From Gammaproteobacteria bacterium (GTDB lineage Bacteria > Pseudomonadota > Gammaproteobacteria > Nevskiales > Nevskiaceae): DNA of 64,000 nt. Location: positions 1 through 64,000 of the forward strand of contig JAPLSA010000024.1 of the NCBI GenBank assembly GCA_026398815.1. The letters are read 5' to 3'. Below, piece by piece: positions 53,869 through 63,263 of this stretch. The notes below the pieces were generated by a model, which saw only the letters and a list, made by a program, of their open reading frames with translations, made no database searches and was not told the origin of the DNA. Position 1 is the first letter of the stretch, and each line of letters opens with the position of its first letter. The position numbers and the translations under genes were made by a program.

Positions 53869-54651
53869 ATGACCACGCCGCCGACCTCGCTCCCGCCTGC
53901 GCCGCCGCGCCTGAAGCTGCTCAGCTTCAACATCCAGGTCGGCCTGCACACGGCGCAGTACCGCCATTACCTGACTCGCGCCTGGCGCCATGCGCTGCCC
54001 GGCCGCGATCCGCACGGCGCGCTCGACGACATCGCCGCGCTGATCCGCGACCACGACTTCGTCGCCATCCAGGAAGCCGATGCCGGCTCCCTGCGCACCG
54101 GCTTCGTCGACCAGATGGCCTACCTCGCCGCCGCCGCCGGCTTTCCGCGGCACGGCCTGGCGATCACCCGCAACCTGAAACCGTTCGCCCGCCATGCGCT
54201 TGGCTACCTGAGCCGCTGGCCGGTGCAGGTGATCGCCGAGCACGCGCTGCCCGGCCCGATCCGCGGCCGTGGCGCGTTGCAGCTGGCCCTTGAGCTGCCG
54301 GGCGGCCTCAGGCCGCTGGAAATCTTCGTCACCCACCTGTCGCTCGGCCGGCAGACGCAGCGGCGGCAGCTCGACTATCTGGTGGCGCAGACCAGCCGCG
54401 ACCGGCCGTCAGTGATCGTCGGCGATCTCAATGCCGAGCCAGCGCTGCTGCGCGCCCATCCGGCGCTGCAGGCGGCCGGCTTCTGGCTGCCGGAACGCAC
54501 GCCAGCCACCTTTCCGAGCTGGGCGCCGACGCGCAGCATCGACCACATCCTGCTGTCGCCGCAGATCGAGCTGCACCGGCTCGACACGCTGGCCCAGGCC
54601 CGCTCCGACCATCTGCCGCTGGCGGCGGAAATCTCCATCCGCCCGACATGA
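53869..54651 (+). CDS. Endonuclease/exonuclease/phosphatase (EEP) family hydrolase, 260 aa
   Basis: Metal-dependent phosphodiesterase fold. LKLLSFNIQVGLHT gives the first Asn, DHDFVAIQEAD the metal Glu, FVTHLSLG the His/Asp region, VIVGDLNAEP the Asp-Asn pair, and RSIDHILLSP and ARSDHLPLAAEI the final Asp-His. No signal peptide. Substrates in this family range from DNA to phospholipids; coupling to the cardiolipin synthase-like gene downstream (four-base overlap ATGA) favours a lipid-related role, as in E. coli where ybhP and clsB are neighbours. Confidence 0.88.
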   Translation: MTTPPTSLPPAPPRLKLLSFNIQVGLHTAQYRHYLTRAWRHALPGRDPHGALDDIAALIRDHDFVAIQEADAGSLRTGFVDQMAYLAAAAGFPRHGLAITRNLKPFARHALGYLSRWPVQVIAEHALPGPIRGRGALQLALELPGGLRPLEIFVTHLSLGRQTQRRQLDYLVAQTSRDRPSVIVGDLNAEPALLRAHPALQAAGFWLPERTPATFPSWAPTRSIDHILLSPQIELHRLDTLAQARSDHLPLAAEISIRPT

Positions 54652-56066
54652 ACCTGCCGGTCGACAAGCTCGCCTGGGCGCTGGCCCTGCTGCATTCGAC
54701 GCTCGGCCTGCTGACCACCCGGCATGCGCTGCTCAATGTTCGCGATCCGCGCGCCGCCTGGGGCTGGATCGCTGCCTGCCTGCTGGCGCCGATCGCCGGC
54801 CCGCTGCTGTACCTGCTGCTCGGCACCAACCGGGTCAATCCGAAGGCCCAGCCAGTCCACGGCGCCGGCGACGACACCGTGCCGCCCGGCCTCAGTGCGC
54901 TGCTGCCGGGCGTGATCGCCGAGGAACTGCGCGAGCTGGTGCGCATCGGCGGCGCGATGACCGGCCGCCCGCTGACCGCCGGCAACGGCATCGACCTGCT
55001 GCACAACGGCGACCGGGCCTATCCGGCGATGCTGGCGGCGATCGCCGGCGCGCGCCGCCGCGTCTGGCTGGCCAGCTACATCTTTTCCGGGCGCGGCGTC
55101 GGCACGCAGTTCGTCGCCGCCCTGGTGGCGGCGCAGCAGCGGGGCGTCGAGGTGCGGGTGCTGATCGACGCCGTCGGCGACCTGTACTACTTCCCGCGCG
55201 CCTCGGCGCTGCTGCTGCAGGCCGGCGTCCCGACCCGGCGCTTCCAGCTGGCGCGGCGCTTCCTGCCGCTGCCGCATGTCAACCTGCGCAACCACCGCAA
55301 GCTGCTGATCGTCGACGACGGCCTCGCCTTCACCGGCGGCATGAACATCAGCGACCACACCGTGCTCGGCAAGCCGAAGCAGGGCCTGATCGACCTGCAC
55401 TTCCGGCTGCGCGGGCCAGTCGCCGCCCAGCTGGCGCAGGCGTTCGACGATGACTGGCATGGCCGCCGCGACGCCGCCGCGCTGACCAGCTCGGGGCCGC
55501 CGATCGAGGCTGCCGGTCGCAGCCATTGCCGGGTCATCACCGCCGGGCCCAACGAAGGAGTCGAGCGGCTGGAACTGGTGCTGCTGGCGGCGCTCGCCAA
55601 CGCCCACCGGCGGGTCTGCATCATGACCCCGTACTTCATCCCGATGCCGGAGCTGGCCCGAGGGCTGGAAGCGGCGGCGCTGCGCGGCGTGGCGGTGGAA
55701 CTGATCCTGCCGGCGCGCAGCAACCTGCGCTGGGTCGACTGGGCCAGCCGCCGCTGGCAGCGCGAGCTGCTGGCGCACGGCGTGCGCATCCACCTGCGAC
55801 CGGCACCGTTCGCGCACACCAAGCTGGTGGTGGTCGACGACTACTACGCCCACATCGGCTCGGCCAACCTCGATCCGCGCAGCCTACGCCTGAACTTCGA
55901 GCTGGTGGTGGAAACCTATTGCCAGCAGCTGGCCGGCGACCTGCTGCATCACTTCGATGCCGTGCGCGACCAGTGCCGGCCGCGCAACCTCGCCGAACTG
56001 GACCGGGCATCCGGCCTGGCGCGCAGCCGCGACGCGATCTGCTGGCTGTTCTCGCCGTACCTGTAA
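54648..56066 (+). CDS. cls: Phospholipase D-family cardiolipin synthase, 472 aa
   Basis: Two HKD motifs are intact: H216-R-K218-LLIV-D223 and H390-T-K392-LVVV-D397. Two N-terminal hydrophobic stretches (about residues 8-28 and 39-58, with WIAACLLAPIAGPLLYLLLG) match the membrane anchors of bacterial cardiolipin synthases. It would join two phosphatidylglycerols, or phosphatidylglycerol and another lipid. It overlaps the EEP gene by four bases and converges on the TPR-like gene with a 20-base gap. Confidence 0.9.
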   Translation: MNLPVDKLAWALALLHSTLGLLTTRHALLNVRDPRAAWGWIAACLLAPIAGPLLYLLLGTNRVNPKAQPVHGAGDDTVPPGLSALLPGVIAEELRELVRIGGAMTGRPLTAGNGIDLLHNGDRAYPAMLAAIAGARRRVWLASYIFSGRGVGTQFVAALVAAQQRGVEVRVLIDAVGDLYYFPRASALLLQAGVPTRRFQLARRFLPLPHVNLRNHRKLLIVDDGLAFTGGMNISDHTVLGKPKQGLIDLHFRLRGPVAAQLAQAFDDDWHGRRDAAALTSSGPPIEAAGRSHCRVITAGPNEGVERLELVLLAALANAHRRVCIMTPYFIPMPELARGLEAAALRGVAVELILPARSNLRWVDWASRRWQRELLAHGVRIHLRPAPFAHTKLVVVDDYYAHIGSANLDPRSLRLNFELVVETYCQQLAGDLLHHFDAVRDQCRPRNLAELDRASGLARSRDAICWLFSPYL

Positions 56067-56086
56067 GCCGGGACCGACGCGCGGTC

Positions 56087-57880
56087 TCAGCGCGGCGCGG
56101 CAGCCGGCGACGGCAGCACGAAGCTCGGATCAGACAGCGTCGCCAGGCCGGCACGCACCGAGGCCAGCCAGCGGCTCAGCTGCCGCTGCTCGGCGTCCAG
56201 CGATTCGGCAACGGTGCGCGCCAGCGCCTGCTGCTGCGCGTCCTGCCATGCGGCCAGCGCCGGATCATCGCCGGACATCGCCTGCAGGCCGCGCGCTTCC
56301 AGCAGTTCGGCAAGCAGGGGCTGACGCTGCGGCGACGGCGACGGCGGCGCGGCGTCGACACCCAGCGCCGCCTCGAAGCCGATCAGCGCCGCCACCGGCA
56401 ACGGCGCGCCGGGCGCCAGCCCGGCCGTCATCGTGCCGTCGGCCGACAGCGCCGCCCAGCCGGCCGCCAGACCTTCGGCCGCGAAGCGGCTGGCGGCGGC
56501 GCGGTTGTCGGCCAGCGCCGCTTCGAGGCGCTCGGCGGCCGCTTCGTAGCCGGCGATCGCGGCTGCGCGCAGACCGGCACGGGCCGCAGCATGGCCAAGT
56601 GCGCCCCAGGCTTCGCGCACCGCCGGATCACGCGGCTCGCGGGCGCTCAGCTCCTGCCAGACCGCGATCGCTTCCTCGGCCAGCGATTCGGCGCGCTCCG
56701 GCACCTGCGCGCGTTCGAAGCGCGGCTGGCGCTGGCATAGCTCGGTCGGCGCCAGCGCCCGCCGGTTGTAGTTCTCGCAATCGATCAGCCGCCGCCGCTG
56801 CATCACCCGCAGCACGAACTTCGGCGTCGCCCGGGTGCCGTCGCCGTCGAGATTCAGCCCGCCCGACTGCGGATCGCCCTGTGGCCCCAGCGATGCCCAG
56901 CCCATACCGAGCAGCGCCCGGTTCGAGTACGGCCCTTCCAGCGATACCCGCTCGAACAGCGCGCGCGCCGTGGCGCCCTGGCCGCCGGCAAGGAATTCCG
57001 CCGCCAGCCCGAGATTGGCGCGATCGCGCAAGGCCTGCGCCGGCGGCTCGTCGCCGATGCTGTCGCTGCGGCCCAGCCGCTCCAGCAGCGCATGGCCGCG
57101 GGCGGCGGCACCGCTGCGGATCAGGGCGATGCCAAGGTCGTACTGCAGCACCGCCGCTTCCAGGCGGTCGTCGAGCGGCGCGCCGACCAGCCGCAAAGGA
57201 TCGAACTCGGCCGCCTGCAGGGCCTGCGCGGCGTCGAGCGGCCGGTCGCGGGCGAAATGGGCGCGCGCCTTGAGCAGCGCCAGACGATGGCGTTGCCGGC
57301 GTTCCAGCCGCACCGGCAGTGCGCGCAGCGTTGCCAGCGCGGCATCCGGCTCGCCGTCGGCGAGCCGCCGTTCGGCCACCGACAGCACCGCCTCTGCCAG
57401 CGCCAGGCGCTCGGCACCGGCGGCACGCGCCAGCGCCGACACCGCGATGCCGGTGAGGCCGCAGCGGGCGGCGGCGGTCGCCAGCACGGTGGCGACCTCA
57501 GGCCGCTCGCCGAGATCAGCTTCCAGCCGCGCTGCCTGCAGCGCCGCCAGCCACGGCTGGCCCGCTGCAAGCTGCCGACGGATATCGGCCAGCGCCGCTT
57601 CGACCCGTTCGGCCGGTTCTGCCGAAGCCGGCAAGGCCGACCACAGCTGGTGGAAGCGGCGTTCTCGCAGCACGACCAGCGTGACCGGCTCGGCCGGCTG
57701 CGGCGCGACGGGATCAGCCGACGATGGCAGCACCGGTTCGGCCGGCAGCGAGGTTGCCGGCTCGGTCGTCTGCCGGAGCGATTCCGGCTCCGGCAGCGGC
57801 TGGCTGGAGGCCAGCAGCGGCAATGCCATCAGCCAGGCGGCAAGGACCGCAGCGGCTGCCGGCAGGCGGGCTGCGTTCAC
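56087..57880 (-). CDS. Exported TPR-like helical-repeat protein, 597 aa
   Basis: A GTG at 57880 gives a signal peptide (AAAAVLAAWLMALPLLASSQ); the frame stays open further upstream, into the end of the YCF48-like gene, without further support. After a Pro/Glu-rich linker the protein is almost wholly helical with TPR-like pairs (RLALAEAVLSVAERRLADGE, ARALFERVSLEGPYSNRALL, GMGWASLGP). I recognise no enzyme motif. Its place at the end of the RND/DUF1329/DUF1302/YCF48 cluster, 56 bases after the YCF48 gene, suggests a periplasmic scaffold for that system. Confidence 0.75.
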   Translation of the reverse strand: MNAARLPAAAAVLAAWLMALPLLASSQPLPEPESLRQTTEPATSLPAEPVLPSSADPVAPQPAEPVTLVVLRERRFHQLWSALPASAEPAERVEAALADIRRQLAAGQPWLAALQAARLEADLGERPEVATVLATAAARCGLTGIAVSALARAAGAERLALAEAVLSVAERRLADGEPDAALATLRALPVRLERRQRHRLALLKARAHFARDRPLDAAQALQAAEFDPLRLVGAPLDDRLEAAVLQYDLGIALIRSGAAARGHALLERLGRSDSIGDEPPAQALRDRANLGLAAEFLAGGQGATARALFERVSLEGPYSNRALLGMGWASLGPQGDPQSGGLNLDGDGTRATPKFVLRVMQRRRLIDCENYNRRALAPTELCQRQPRFERAQVPERAESLAEEAIAVWQELSAREPRDPAVREAWGALGHAAARAGLRAAAIAGYEAAAERLEAALADNRAAASRFAAEGLAAGWAALSADGTMTAGLAPGAPLPVAALIGFEAALGVDAAPPSPSPQRQPLLAELLEARGLQAMSGDDPALAAWQDAQQQALARTVAESLDAEQRQLSRWLASVRAGLATLSDPSFVLPSPAAAPR

Positions 57881-57936
57881 GGCGCGCCGCTCACCCGAGG
57901 CGAGCGCGATCCGTCGCAGGCGCGCGCGGACGACGG

Positions 57937-59004
57937 TCAGAACTTCGCCGCGTCCAGGCGCTGGACGCCGGCATCGCCGACCAGCAGCACCGATCCGTCG
58001 CGCGTCGGCAGCAGCCACGACAGTGTGTCGGTCTGCTTGTTGCCGCTGCGGTCGCTGATCGGCACCTGCCGGGTCTTGCCGGCGGCGTCGAAGATCAGCA
58101 GCGTGGCGTTGAGGCCGACCATCGCGATCCGATCGCCCGGCAGCGCGGCGATGCCGAACAGCGACTGGTCGGTGCCGGTGTCGATCTTCTTCCAGTGGCC
58201 GCCCTCGACATCGGCGGTGAAGAACGAGTTGCCGCGCAGACCGCCGATCAGCGCGCCCTTGTTGCCGGCGGCGATGACGCAGAACAGCGAGCTTTCGTAC
58301 GGGCCGGCGACCTTGGTCCAGGTTTCGCCGCGATCCCGGCTGACCCCGATCAGGCCGGCTTCGCCGACCACCATCAGGCTGCCGTCGCCGAGGCGCGCCA
58401 TGGCGTTGATGTGGCGCTCTTCGCCGGTCACGGCATTGGCGGCCACCTGGGCCCAGCTGGCGCCGCCGTCGTGAGTCGCTAGCATCAGCCCGTAGGCGCC
58501 GACCGCGAGGCCGTTCTGCGGGTCGAAGAACAGCACGTCGAACAGCGGCTTGCCGAGGTCGGGCTGGAAGTTCTGCAAGGTCCAGGTGCTGCCGCCATCG
58601 GTGGTGGCGAGGATGCTGGCGTCATGGCCGACCGCCCAGCCGTGTTCGGCATCGGCGAAGGTGACGCTGGTCAGCAGCGCATCGACCGGCGCGGCCACCT
58701 GCTTCCAGTCCTTGGCATCGGCCGACACCAGGATGTGGCCGCGCGCGCCGACGGCCACGAAGCGTTTGCCGGTGCTGACCACCTTGAGCAGCGGATTGTT
58801 CACCGCCCGCACCGCCATCTCCGAGGCCCGGGGCGTGACGGCCGGTGCAGCGGCCTCGGGGCTGGCGGCCGCCTCGCCTTCTGCCACCGCTTCCGCCGCC
58901 GCAGGTTCGGCAGCGGGCTCGTCCTGGGCCCGGACCAGCAGGGACAGCGGCGCCAGGGCGCAGGCAAGGAGCAGGGCGGAAAGCGAAGCGTTCGGAAGGC
59001 GCAT
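57937..59004 (-). CDS. Exported YCF48/BNR-type beta-propeller protein, 355 aa
   Basis: Signal peptide (SALLLACALAPLSLLVRAQ), an Ala/Glu-rich linker, then a seven-bladed propeller with repeated BNR/Asp-box motifs (ATTDGGSTWTLQNF, ATHDGGASWAQV, SRDRGETWTKVAG) and the YCF48 GHILVSADAKDW and AVGAYGLMLAT turns. YCF48 is a photosystem II assembly factor in phototrophs; in heterotrophic proteobacteria relatives regularly accompany DUF1302, DUF1329 and RND genes. The role is not known. It lies 14 bases after the DUF1302 gene. Confidence 0.9.
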   Translation of the reverse strand: MRLPNASLSALLLACALAPLSLLVRAQDEPAAEPAAAEAVAEGEAAASPEAAAPAVTPRASEMAVRAVNNPLLKVVSTGKRFVAVGARGHILVSADAKDWKQVAAPVDALLTSVTFADAEHGWAVGHDASILATTDGGSTWTLQNFQPDLGKPLFDVLFFDPQNGLAVGAYGLMLATHDGGASWAQVAANAVTGEERHINAMARLGDGSLMVVGEAGLIGVSRDRGETWTKVAGPYESSLFCVIAAGNKGALIGGLRGNSFFTADVEGGHWKKIDTGTDQSLFGIAALPGDRIAMVGLNATLLIFDAAGKTRQVPISDRSGNKQTDTLSWLLPTRDGSVLLVGDAGVQRLDAAKF

Positions 59005-59018
59005 GGCGGGAAGCTCGG

Positions 59019-61517
59019 TCAGAACTGGTACTTCAGGAAAAAGCCGATGTTGTCGCGGTCGCGGTACAGGTTGTTGCCGCCACCGCGGGTGTACATGTTG
59101 TAGGCGATCGAGAACGAGGCCGACTTCTCGTAGCGGATCTCGACGACCGAATTCAGCTGGATGCGGCCTTCGACATAGTTCGCACCCGGGCCCGGCGAGT
59201 TGTTGTAGACGTCGTGCTGGAAGATGAACAGCGGCTGCACGCTGATGCCCGGCAGCACCGATTCATAGCTGATGCGGCCGACCACGCGGTAGCCGCCCGC
59301 GAAGGAATGAGCGAACTGGTTGCGCTTGGCCTGGAACGGGTTGAAGCGCAGGCCGTCCGGGCCGACGGTGCAGCTCGGGTTGGTCGAGCAGGCCAGACGC
59401 GAGCCATCGGCGCCCGAGCCGTCGGCACCGGCCGAGGCATGCGTGTAGGCCGCACCCGGCCCTTCGATCTGCAACTGGTCGAACTTCGGCAGGTTCAGCA
59501 CCTGGGTGGCGCCGACCTCGTAGAGCAGGATGATCTGGTCGGCGCCGATCCAGTTCTCGGTGCCCGACAACACGCGGGTGGCACCGAACACATAGTTCAG
59601 CACCTTGCCGGGAATCCAGCCGCGGATGTACGAGTTCGGCGTGTTCTCGCCGATGGTGCCGCCGCGATACGGGGTGATGAAGTTCGGGAAGCTGCGCGCC
59701 GAGCCGGGGGCGGCACCGACCACCAGATTGATGTTGTCGCCGTACGGCTGGTTGCCGTTGGCGTCGACGAAGTTCGAGCTGTCGTACTGGGTGTAGGTGT
59801 TGCCGCCGTTCTCGGTGAAGCCGAGCGTCGCCGTGGTGCCGGCGCAGCCGATCGCCTGGTCGTGGCAGCGGGTCAGCGTCGGGCCGAACGAGGCGAACAC
59901 CAGATCGACGACTGCGACCTGCAGCGGCACGTTCGGGCGATACGAGACTTCACCCTGGTAGCTGTAGTCGCCGTAGGTGGTGTTGAAGCTGAAGCCGATC
60001 AGGTGGCGGTTTTCCGGGTACTCGAACTGGAAGCGCGCGGTATCGAACGGCACGGCGTCGGACTGCTGCAGGCCGGGGCGCGGCAGCAGCAGGTTGGCGA
60101 AGCCGGCCAGCGAGTTGAGATCGGCAACGCCGAGATCGCGCAGCACGCCGGGGCTCTGCAGCGCCAGATTCAAGGTGTCGATGCCGAGCTGGCTCGACGC
60201 GGTCAGCGCGGTCAGCGGCAAGTTCGGGCAGGACTGCAGGAACTCGGCGGTGTTGCGGGCATCGATGCCGACTGCTGAGCCTTCGCGGCGCGCGCAGCTG
60301 GCGTTGGTCGCGTAGGTGCTGAAGTACGGCAGCTGCGAGTGGTAGTTCAGGAAGTAGGCGCTGAACTCGGTGCCGTTGTTCAGCTCTTCGGCAAAGTAGG
60401 TCAGCTTGAAGCCGAACTGGCCCTGGTCGCTGGCGCGGCGATCGGCAGCGCGACCGATGCGCAGGCAGGTCGGCGTGATCAGGGTCAGCGGATTGTCGAG
60501 ACGGCCGCCGGCCAGGCATTCCGGATCATCGGCCGCGCCGCCGAACGCTGCGTTGACCGAATCGCGCTGATTCGGCGTGCCGAGGTCGACGAACGAGTTC
60601 AAGGTGCCCGGAACCGGCACTTCGACCGAGCGCCACTCGAACTGGTAATAGCCCTCGACCGTGAAGCCGTCGGTGATGTTGGTCGACAGCCGCAGCATGT
60701 TGACCGGGATGTACAGGTCTTCGAGCAGGCCGTTGCCGTAGCGGTAGAAGTTGTTGGCGCTGATCGGCTGCGCCTGGTTGATCGAGTTCAGGATCGCCAC
60801 CGTCGACTCGCCCCACTGGACGGTCTGGCGGCCGATGCGGAACTGCAGGTCACGCTCGCCCGGCAGCGGGATCGAGCCGAAGAAGTTGGTGTCGAGGAAC
60901 TGGTAGCGCAGGCCGATCTGCTGGGCTTCGGCCTCGTTCAGCGGGCCGCCGGCCTGGGCGCCCGGGCCGAAGGTCTGCGTGAAGTAACGGTTCGACGGGC
61001 TGCCCGGATTGCGGGTGCCGACGGACGCGACGTTGTCCGAGGTGATGACGTTCGGACGGTTGGTGTTCAGGTGATACAGGGCCGGGTCATAGACCGCGCG
61101 GCCGCGATAGAAGAATCCGAAGTCTCCGGACTCGATCTTCAGATCGTGGGTCCAGACGATCGGCGACTGGGTGACGTCGCCGCGGTCGAAATTGAGGTTG
61201 CCGTCGTCGAAGTTGATCGACGCCGCACCGGGTGCACGACGCAGCTGCTGCGCCGGATAGATCTGCTGGCGATGCAGGCCCTGGCAGGTCTGATAGACGC
61301 CGGAGCAGACGTTCGGGTTGATGTTGGCCTTGCCGACCAGGCGCGAATCGCGCTCCTCGATGCGGAAGCCGACACCGGCGGTGACGGTCTGGTTCAGGAC
61401 CGCATCGAAATCCTGGTCGAGAAAGTTCGTGCTGAATTCGAGCGCCTGCGCGCCGTTTGCCATCGCCGCGAGTGCCGCCACCACTACACCCGCCATCTGC
61501 CTGCCGCTGAAACGCAT
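59019..61517 (-). CDS. DUF1302 outer-membrane-type protein, 832 aa
   Basis: The ATG at 61517 has GGGAG six bases upstream. After a signal peptide (ALAAMANGAQALE) the mature protein starts FSTNFLDQDFDAVLNQTVTA and carries the DUF1302 marks RIGRQTVQWGESTVAILNSI and SANNFYRYGNGLLEDLY; the C-terminus ends in the barrel-like strand DRDNIGFFLKYQF. It is probably an outer-membrane channel or receptor partner. At 832 residues it is much longer than common DUF1302 proteins (about 550-650). The extra length seems to lie in the loop-rich middle (about 330-560), which includes cysteine-bearing segments. Confidence 0.9.
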   Translation of the reverse strand: MRFSGRQMAGVVVAALAAMANGAQALEFSTNFLDQDFDAVLNQTVTAGVGFRIEERDSRLVGKANINPNVCSGVYQTCQGLHRQQIYPAQQLRRAPGAASINFDDGNLNFDRGDVTQSPIVWTHDLKIESGDFGFFYRGRAVYDPALYHLNTNRPNVITSDNVASVGTRNPGSPSNRYFTQTFGPGAQAGGPLNEAEAQQIGLRYQFLDTNFFGSIPLPGERDLQFRIGRQTVQWGESTVAILNSINQAQPISANNFYRYGNGLLEDLYIPVNMLRLSTNITDGFTVEGYYQFEWRSVEVPVPGTLNSFVDLGTPNQRDSVNAAFGGAADDPECLAGGRLDNPLTLITPTCLRIGRAADRRASDQGQFGFKLTYFAEELNNGTEFSAYFLNYHSQLPYFSTYATNASCARREGSAVGIDARNTAEFLQSCPNLPLTALTASSQLGIDTLNLALQSPGVLRDLGVADLNSLAGFANLLLPRPGLQQSDAVPFDTARFQFEYPENRHLIGFSFNTTYGDYSYQGEVSYRPNVPLQVAVVDLVFASFGPTLTRCHDQAIGCAGTTATLGFTENGGNTYTQYDSSNFVDANGNQPYGDNINLVVGAAPGSARSFPNFITPYRGGTIGENTPNSYIRGWIPGKVLNYVFGATRVLSGTENWIGADQIILLYEVGATQVLNLPKFDQLQIEGPGAAYTHASAGADGSGADGSRLACSTNPSCTVGPDGLRFNPFQAKRNQFAHSFAGGYRVVGRISYESVLPGISVQPLFIFQHDVYNNSPGPGANYVEGRIQLNSVVEIRYEKSASFSIAYNMYTRGGGNNLYRDRDNIGFFLKYQF

Positions 61518-61707
61518 CCGATTCTCCCAACTGCTCGTCGTTTTTGATGGTTGGCGTCTCCTTGGACGCCGTCGCCGTCGCACCCCCATGCGCCGGCCTG
61601 ACTCGTTTCGTGCCCGAAACTGCTCCCGGCCTCCCCGTCAGCCCTGCGAGCAGGACTGACGGTGGGGCGGGAGTCGATCGTGATGCCGCGTGCCCGAGGC
61701 GGGCGGC

Positions 61708-63069
61708 TTACTTCGAGGTGCGCTTCTGCACGGTGTCGGCTTCGAAGTCCGAATCCTTCAGCGTCACCGAGTTGTCGTACGGCTTGTCTTCGTTGCCCAT
61801 CGCGGTGACGAAGTAGCGGCCGGAGTCGAAGTGATAGATCACTTCCGGCTGCGTGGTCACTGCCAGCACGTCGCGGTACTGGATCGGGTGGCCTTCCTGG
61901 AACTGCAGCAGCTTGCCCTGCTGGTCGTAGTCGTCGACGGCGATGATGTTCCAGCTGTCCTCATCGAAGTACAGCACGCGCTTCTTGAAGGTGTGGCGCT
62001 GGTCCGGCTTGTTGTCGGCTTCCACCACCCAGACGCGGTGCAGCTCGTAGCGCGGCAGGTCGACGTTGATGTGGTTCGGCTTGGCGATGTCCGCGTACTT
62101 GGTCTTCGGGCCGGCGATCTTGTAGGAGTTGTACGGGATGTACATTTCCTTCTTGCCGACCAGCTTCCAGGTGAAGCGCTCCAGCACGCCGTTGTACATG
62201 TCCACCTGGTCGTAGAACTGGTGACCGTCGGTGCCTTCGTACGGGTTGTCGCAGCAGACCGCCGGGGCGCGGCGGATGCGCTTCAGCGCCGGTGCGTACA
62301 GCCAGGCCGAACGGCCTTCCGGGCCGAAGCCGGCCTTTTCATGCACCAGGATGAAAGTGCCGGCCACGCGCGGCGGCGACACCGTTTCCGACAGGTAGCG
62401 AAGGAAGTCGGCGCCTGGCTTCAGCTCGATCGGCTTCTGATTGTCGAGGCTCGCGTAATAGAACTTCACGTCCTCGACGATCTTGGTCAGCGTGAACTTG
62501 CCGTTCTGCTGCACGATCATCTGGTTGTTGTAGCGACGCACCGTGGTGCCGCGGAACTTCACGCGGTGGTTCCAGATCGGCTCGGCACCGCTCTTCGGAA
62601 TCGGGAACGGGAAGCCGACGAACGCACCCTTCGGATTGTCGACACCTTCCAGTTCGGCGCGCGTCGCGTTCTTCATCGTCTCTTCCATGTACTTCTCGGG
62701 GAAGTTGAAGTTGCGATGCGACGGATAGACGACCAGCTTGTAGGTGTTCGGGTAACGCTTGAACAGTTCCTTGTGACCCTCGGTCAGCTGCGCGGCGTAC
62801 TTGCCGACATCGGCTGCGGTGATCGTGAACAGCGGCTTCTCCGCTTCCAGCGCGGCATCGCTCGGGTACTCGCCCTTCTTGTAGGCGATCTGGCTCTGCG
62901 GGGTCCAGGCCGGGATCGTACCGGCCTTGTTGCCCGCCTTCTCGGCACCGACCGGCGTCAGTTCCTTGCCGAGCTTGGCGGCTTCCTCGGCGCTGACCTT
63001 GGCATGGGCCGGCACCGCAAAGGCGATGGCCGCCGCCACCAGCGGCGACATCCACAATTGCTTCTTCAT
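61708..63069 (-). CDS. DUF1329 exported protein, 453 aa
   Basis: The ATG at 63069 has GAGAGG eight bases upstream and a clear signal peptide (MKKQLWMSPLVAAAIAFAVP, ending AHA). The DUF1329 core includes EKYMEETMKNATRAELEG, GFPFPIPKSG, YLSETVSPPRVAGTFILV, RRAPAVCCDNPYEGTDG and YELHRVWVVEA. The fold is related to LolA/LolB-like lipid-binding proteins, so it may carry a hydrophobic ligand or lipoprotein across the periplasm. It is usually encoded beside DUF1302, as here (190-base gap). Confidence 0.92.
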   Translation of the reverse strand: MKKQLWMSPLVAAAIAFAVPAHAKVSAEEAAKLGKELTPVGAEKAGNKAGTIPAWTPQSQIAYKKGEYPSDAALEAEKPLFTITAADVGKYAAQLTEGHKELFKRYPNTYKLVVYPSHRNFNFPEKYMEETMKNATRAELEGVDNPKGAFVGFPFPIPKSGAEPIWNHRVKFRGTTVRRYNNQMIVQQNGKFTLTKIVEDVKFYYASLDNQKPIELKPGADFLRYLSETVSPPRVAGTFILVHEKAGFGPEGRSAWLYAPALKRIRRAPAVCCDNPYEGTDGHQFYDQVDMYNGVLERFTWKLVGKKEMYIPYNSYKIAGPKTKYADIAKPNHINVDLPRYELHRVWVVEADNKPDQRHTFKKRVLYFDEDSWNIIAVDDYDQQGKLLQFQEGHPIQYRDVLAVTTQPEVIYHFDSGRYFVTAMGNEDKPYDNSVTLKDSDFEADTVQKRTSK

Positions 63070-63263
63070 TTTTCGCACCTCTCTTGCTCGTTGAACATTT
63101 ATGGGTTTCGCGTGCAACCCGCTGCCTCCGGTCTTGCCGGCGCTCGCGCACCGGACGCTGCAACCTGACCGTTCCTCACGATACGGATCACCGAACGGCC
63201 GGGGCGCGTCGCCGGCACCAGGGCGCCGGCCAACACTGCCCGACCCGTTCGGTTCCCGAAGTC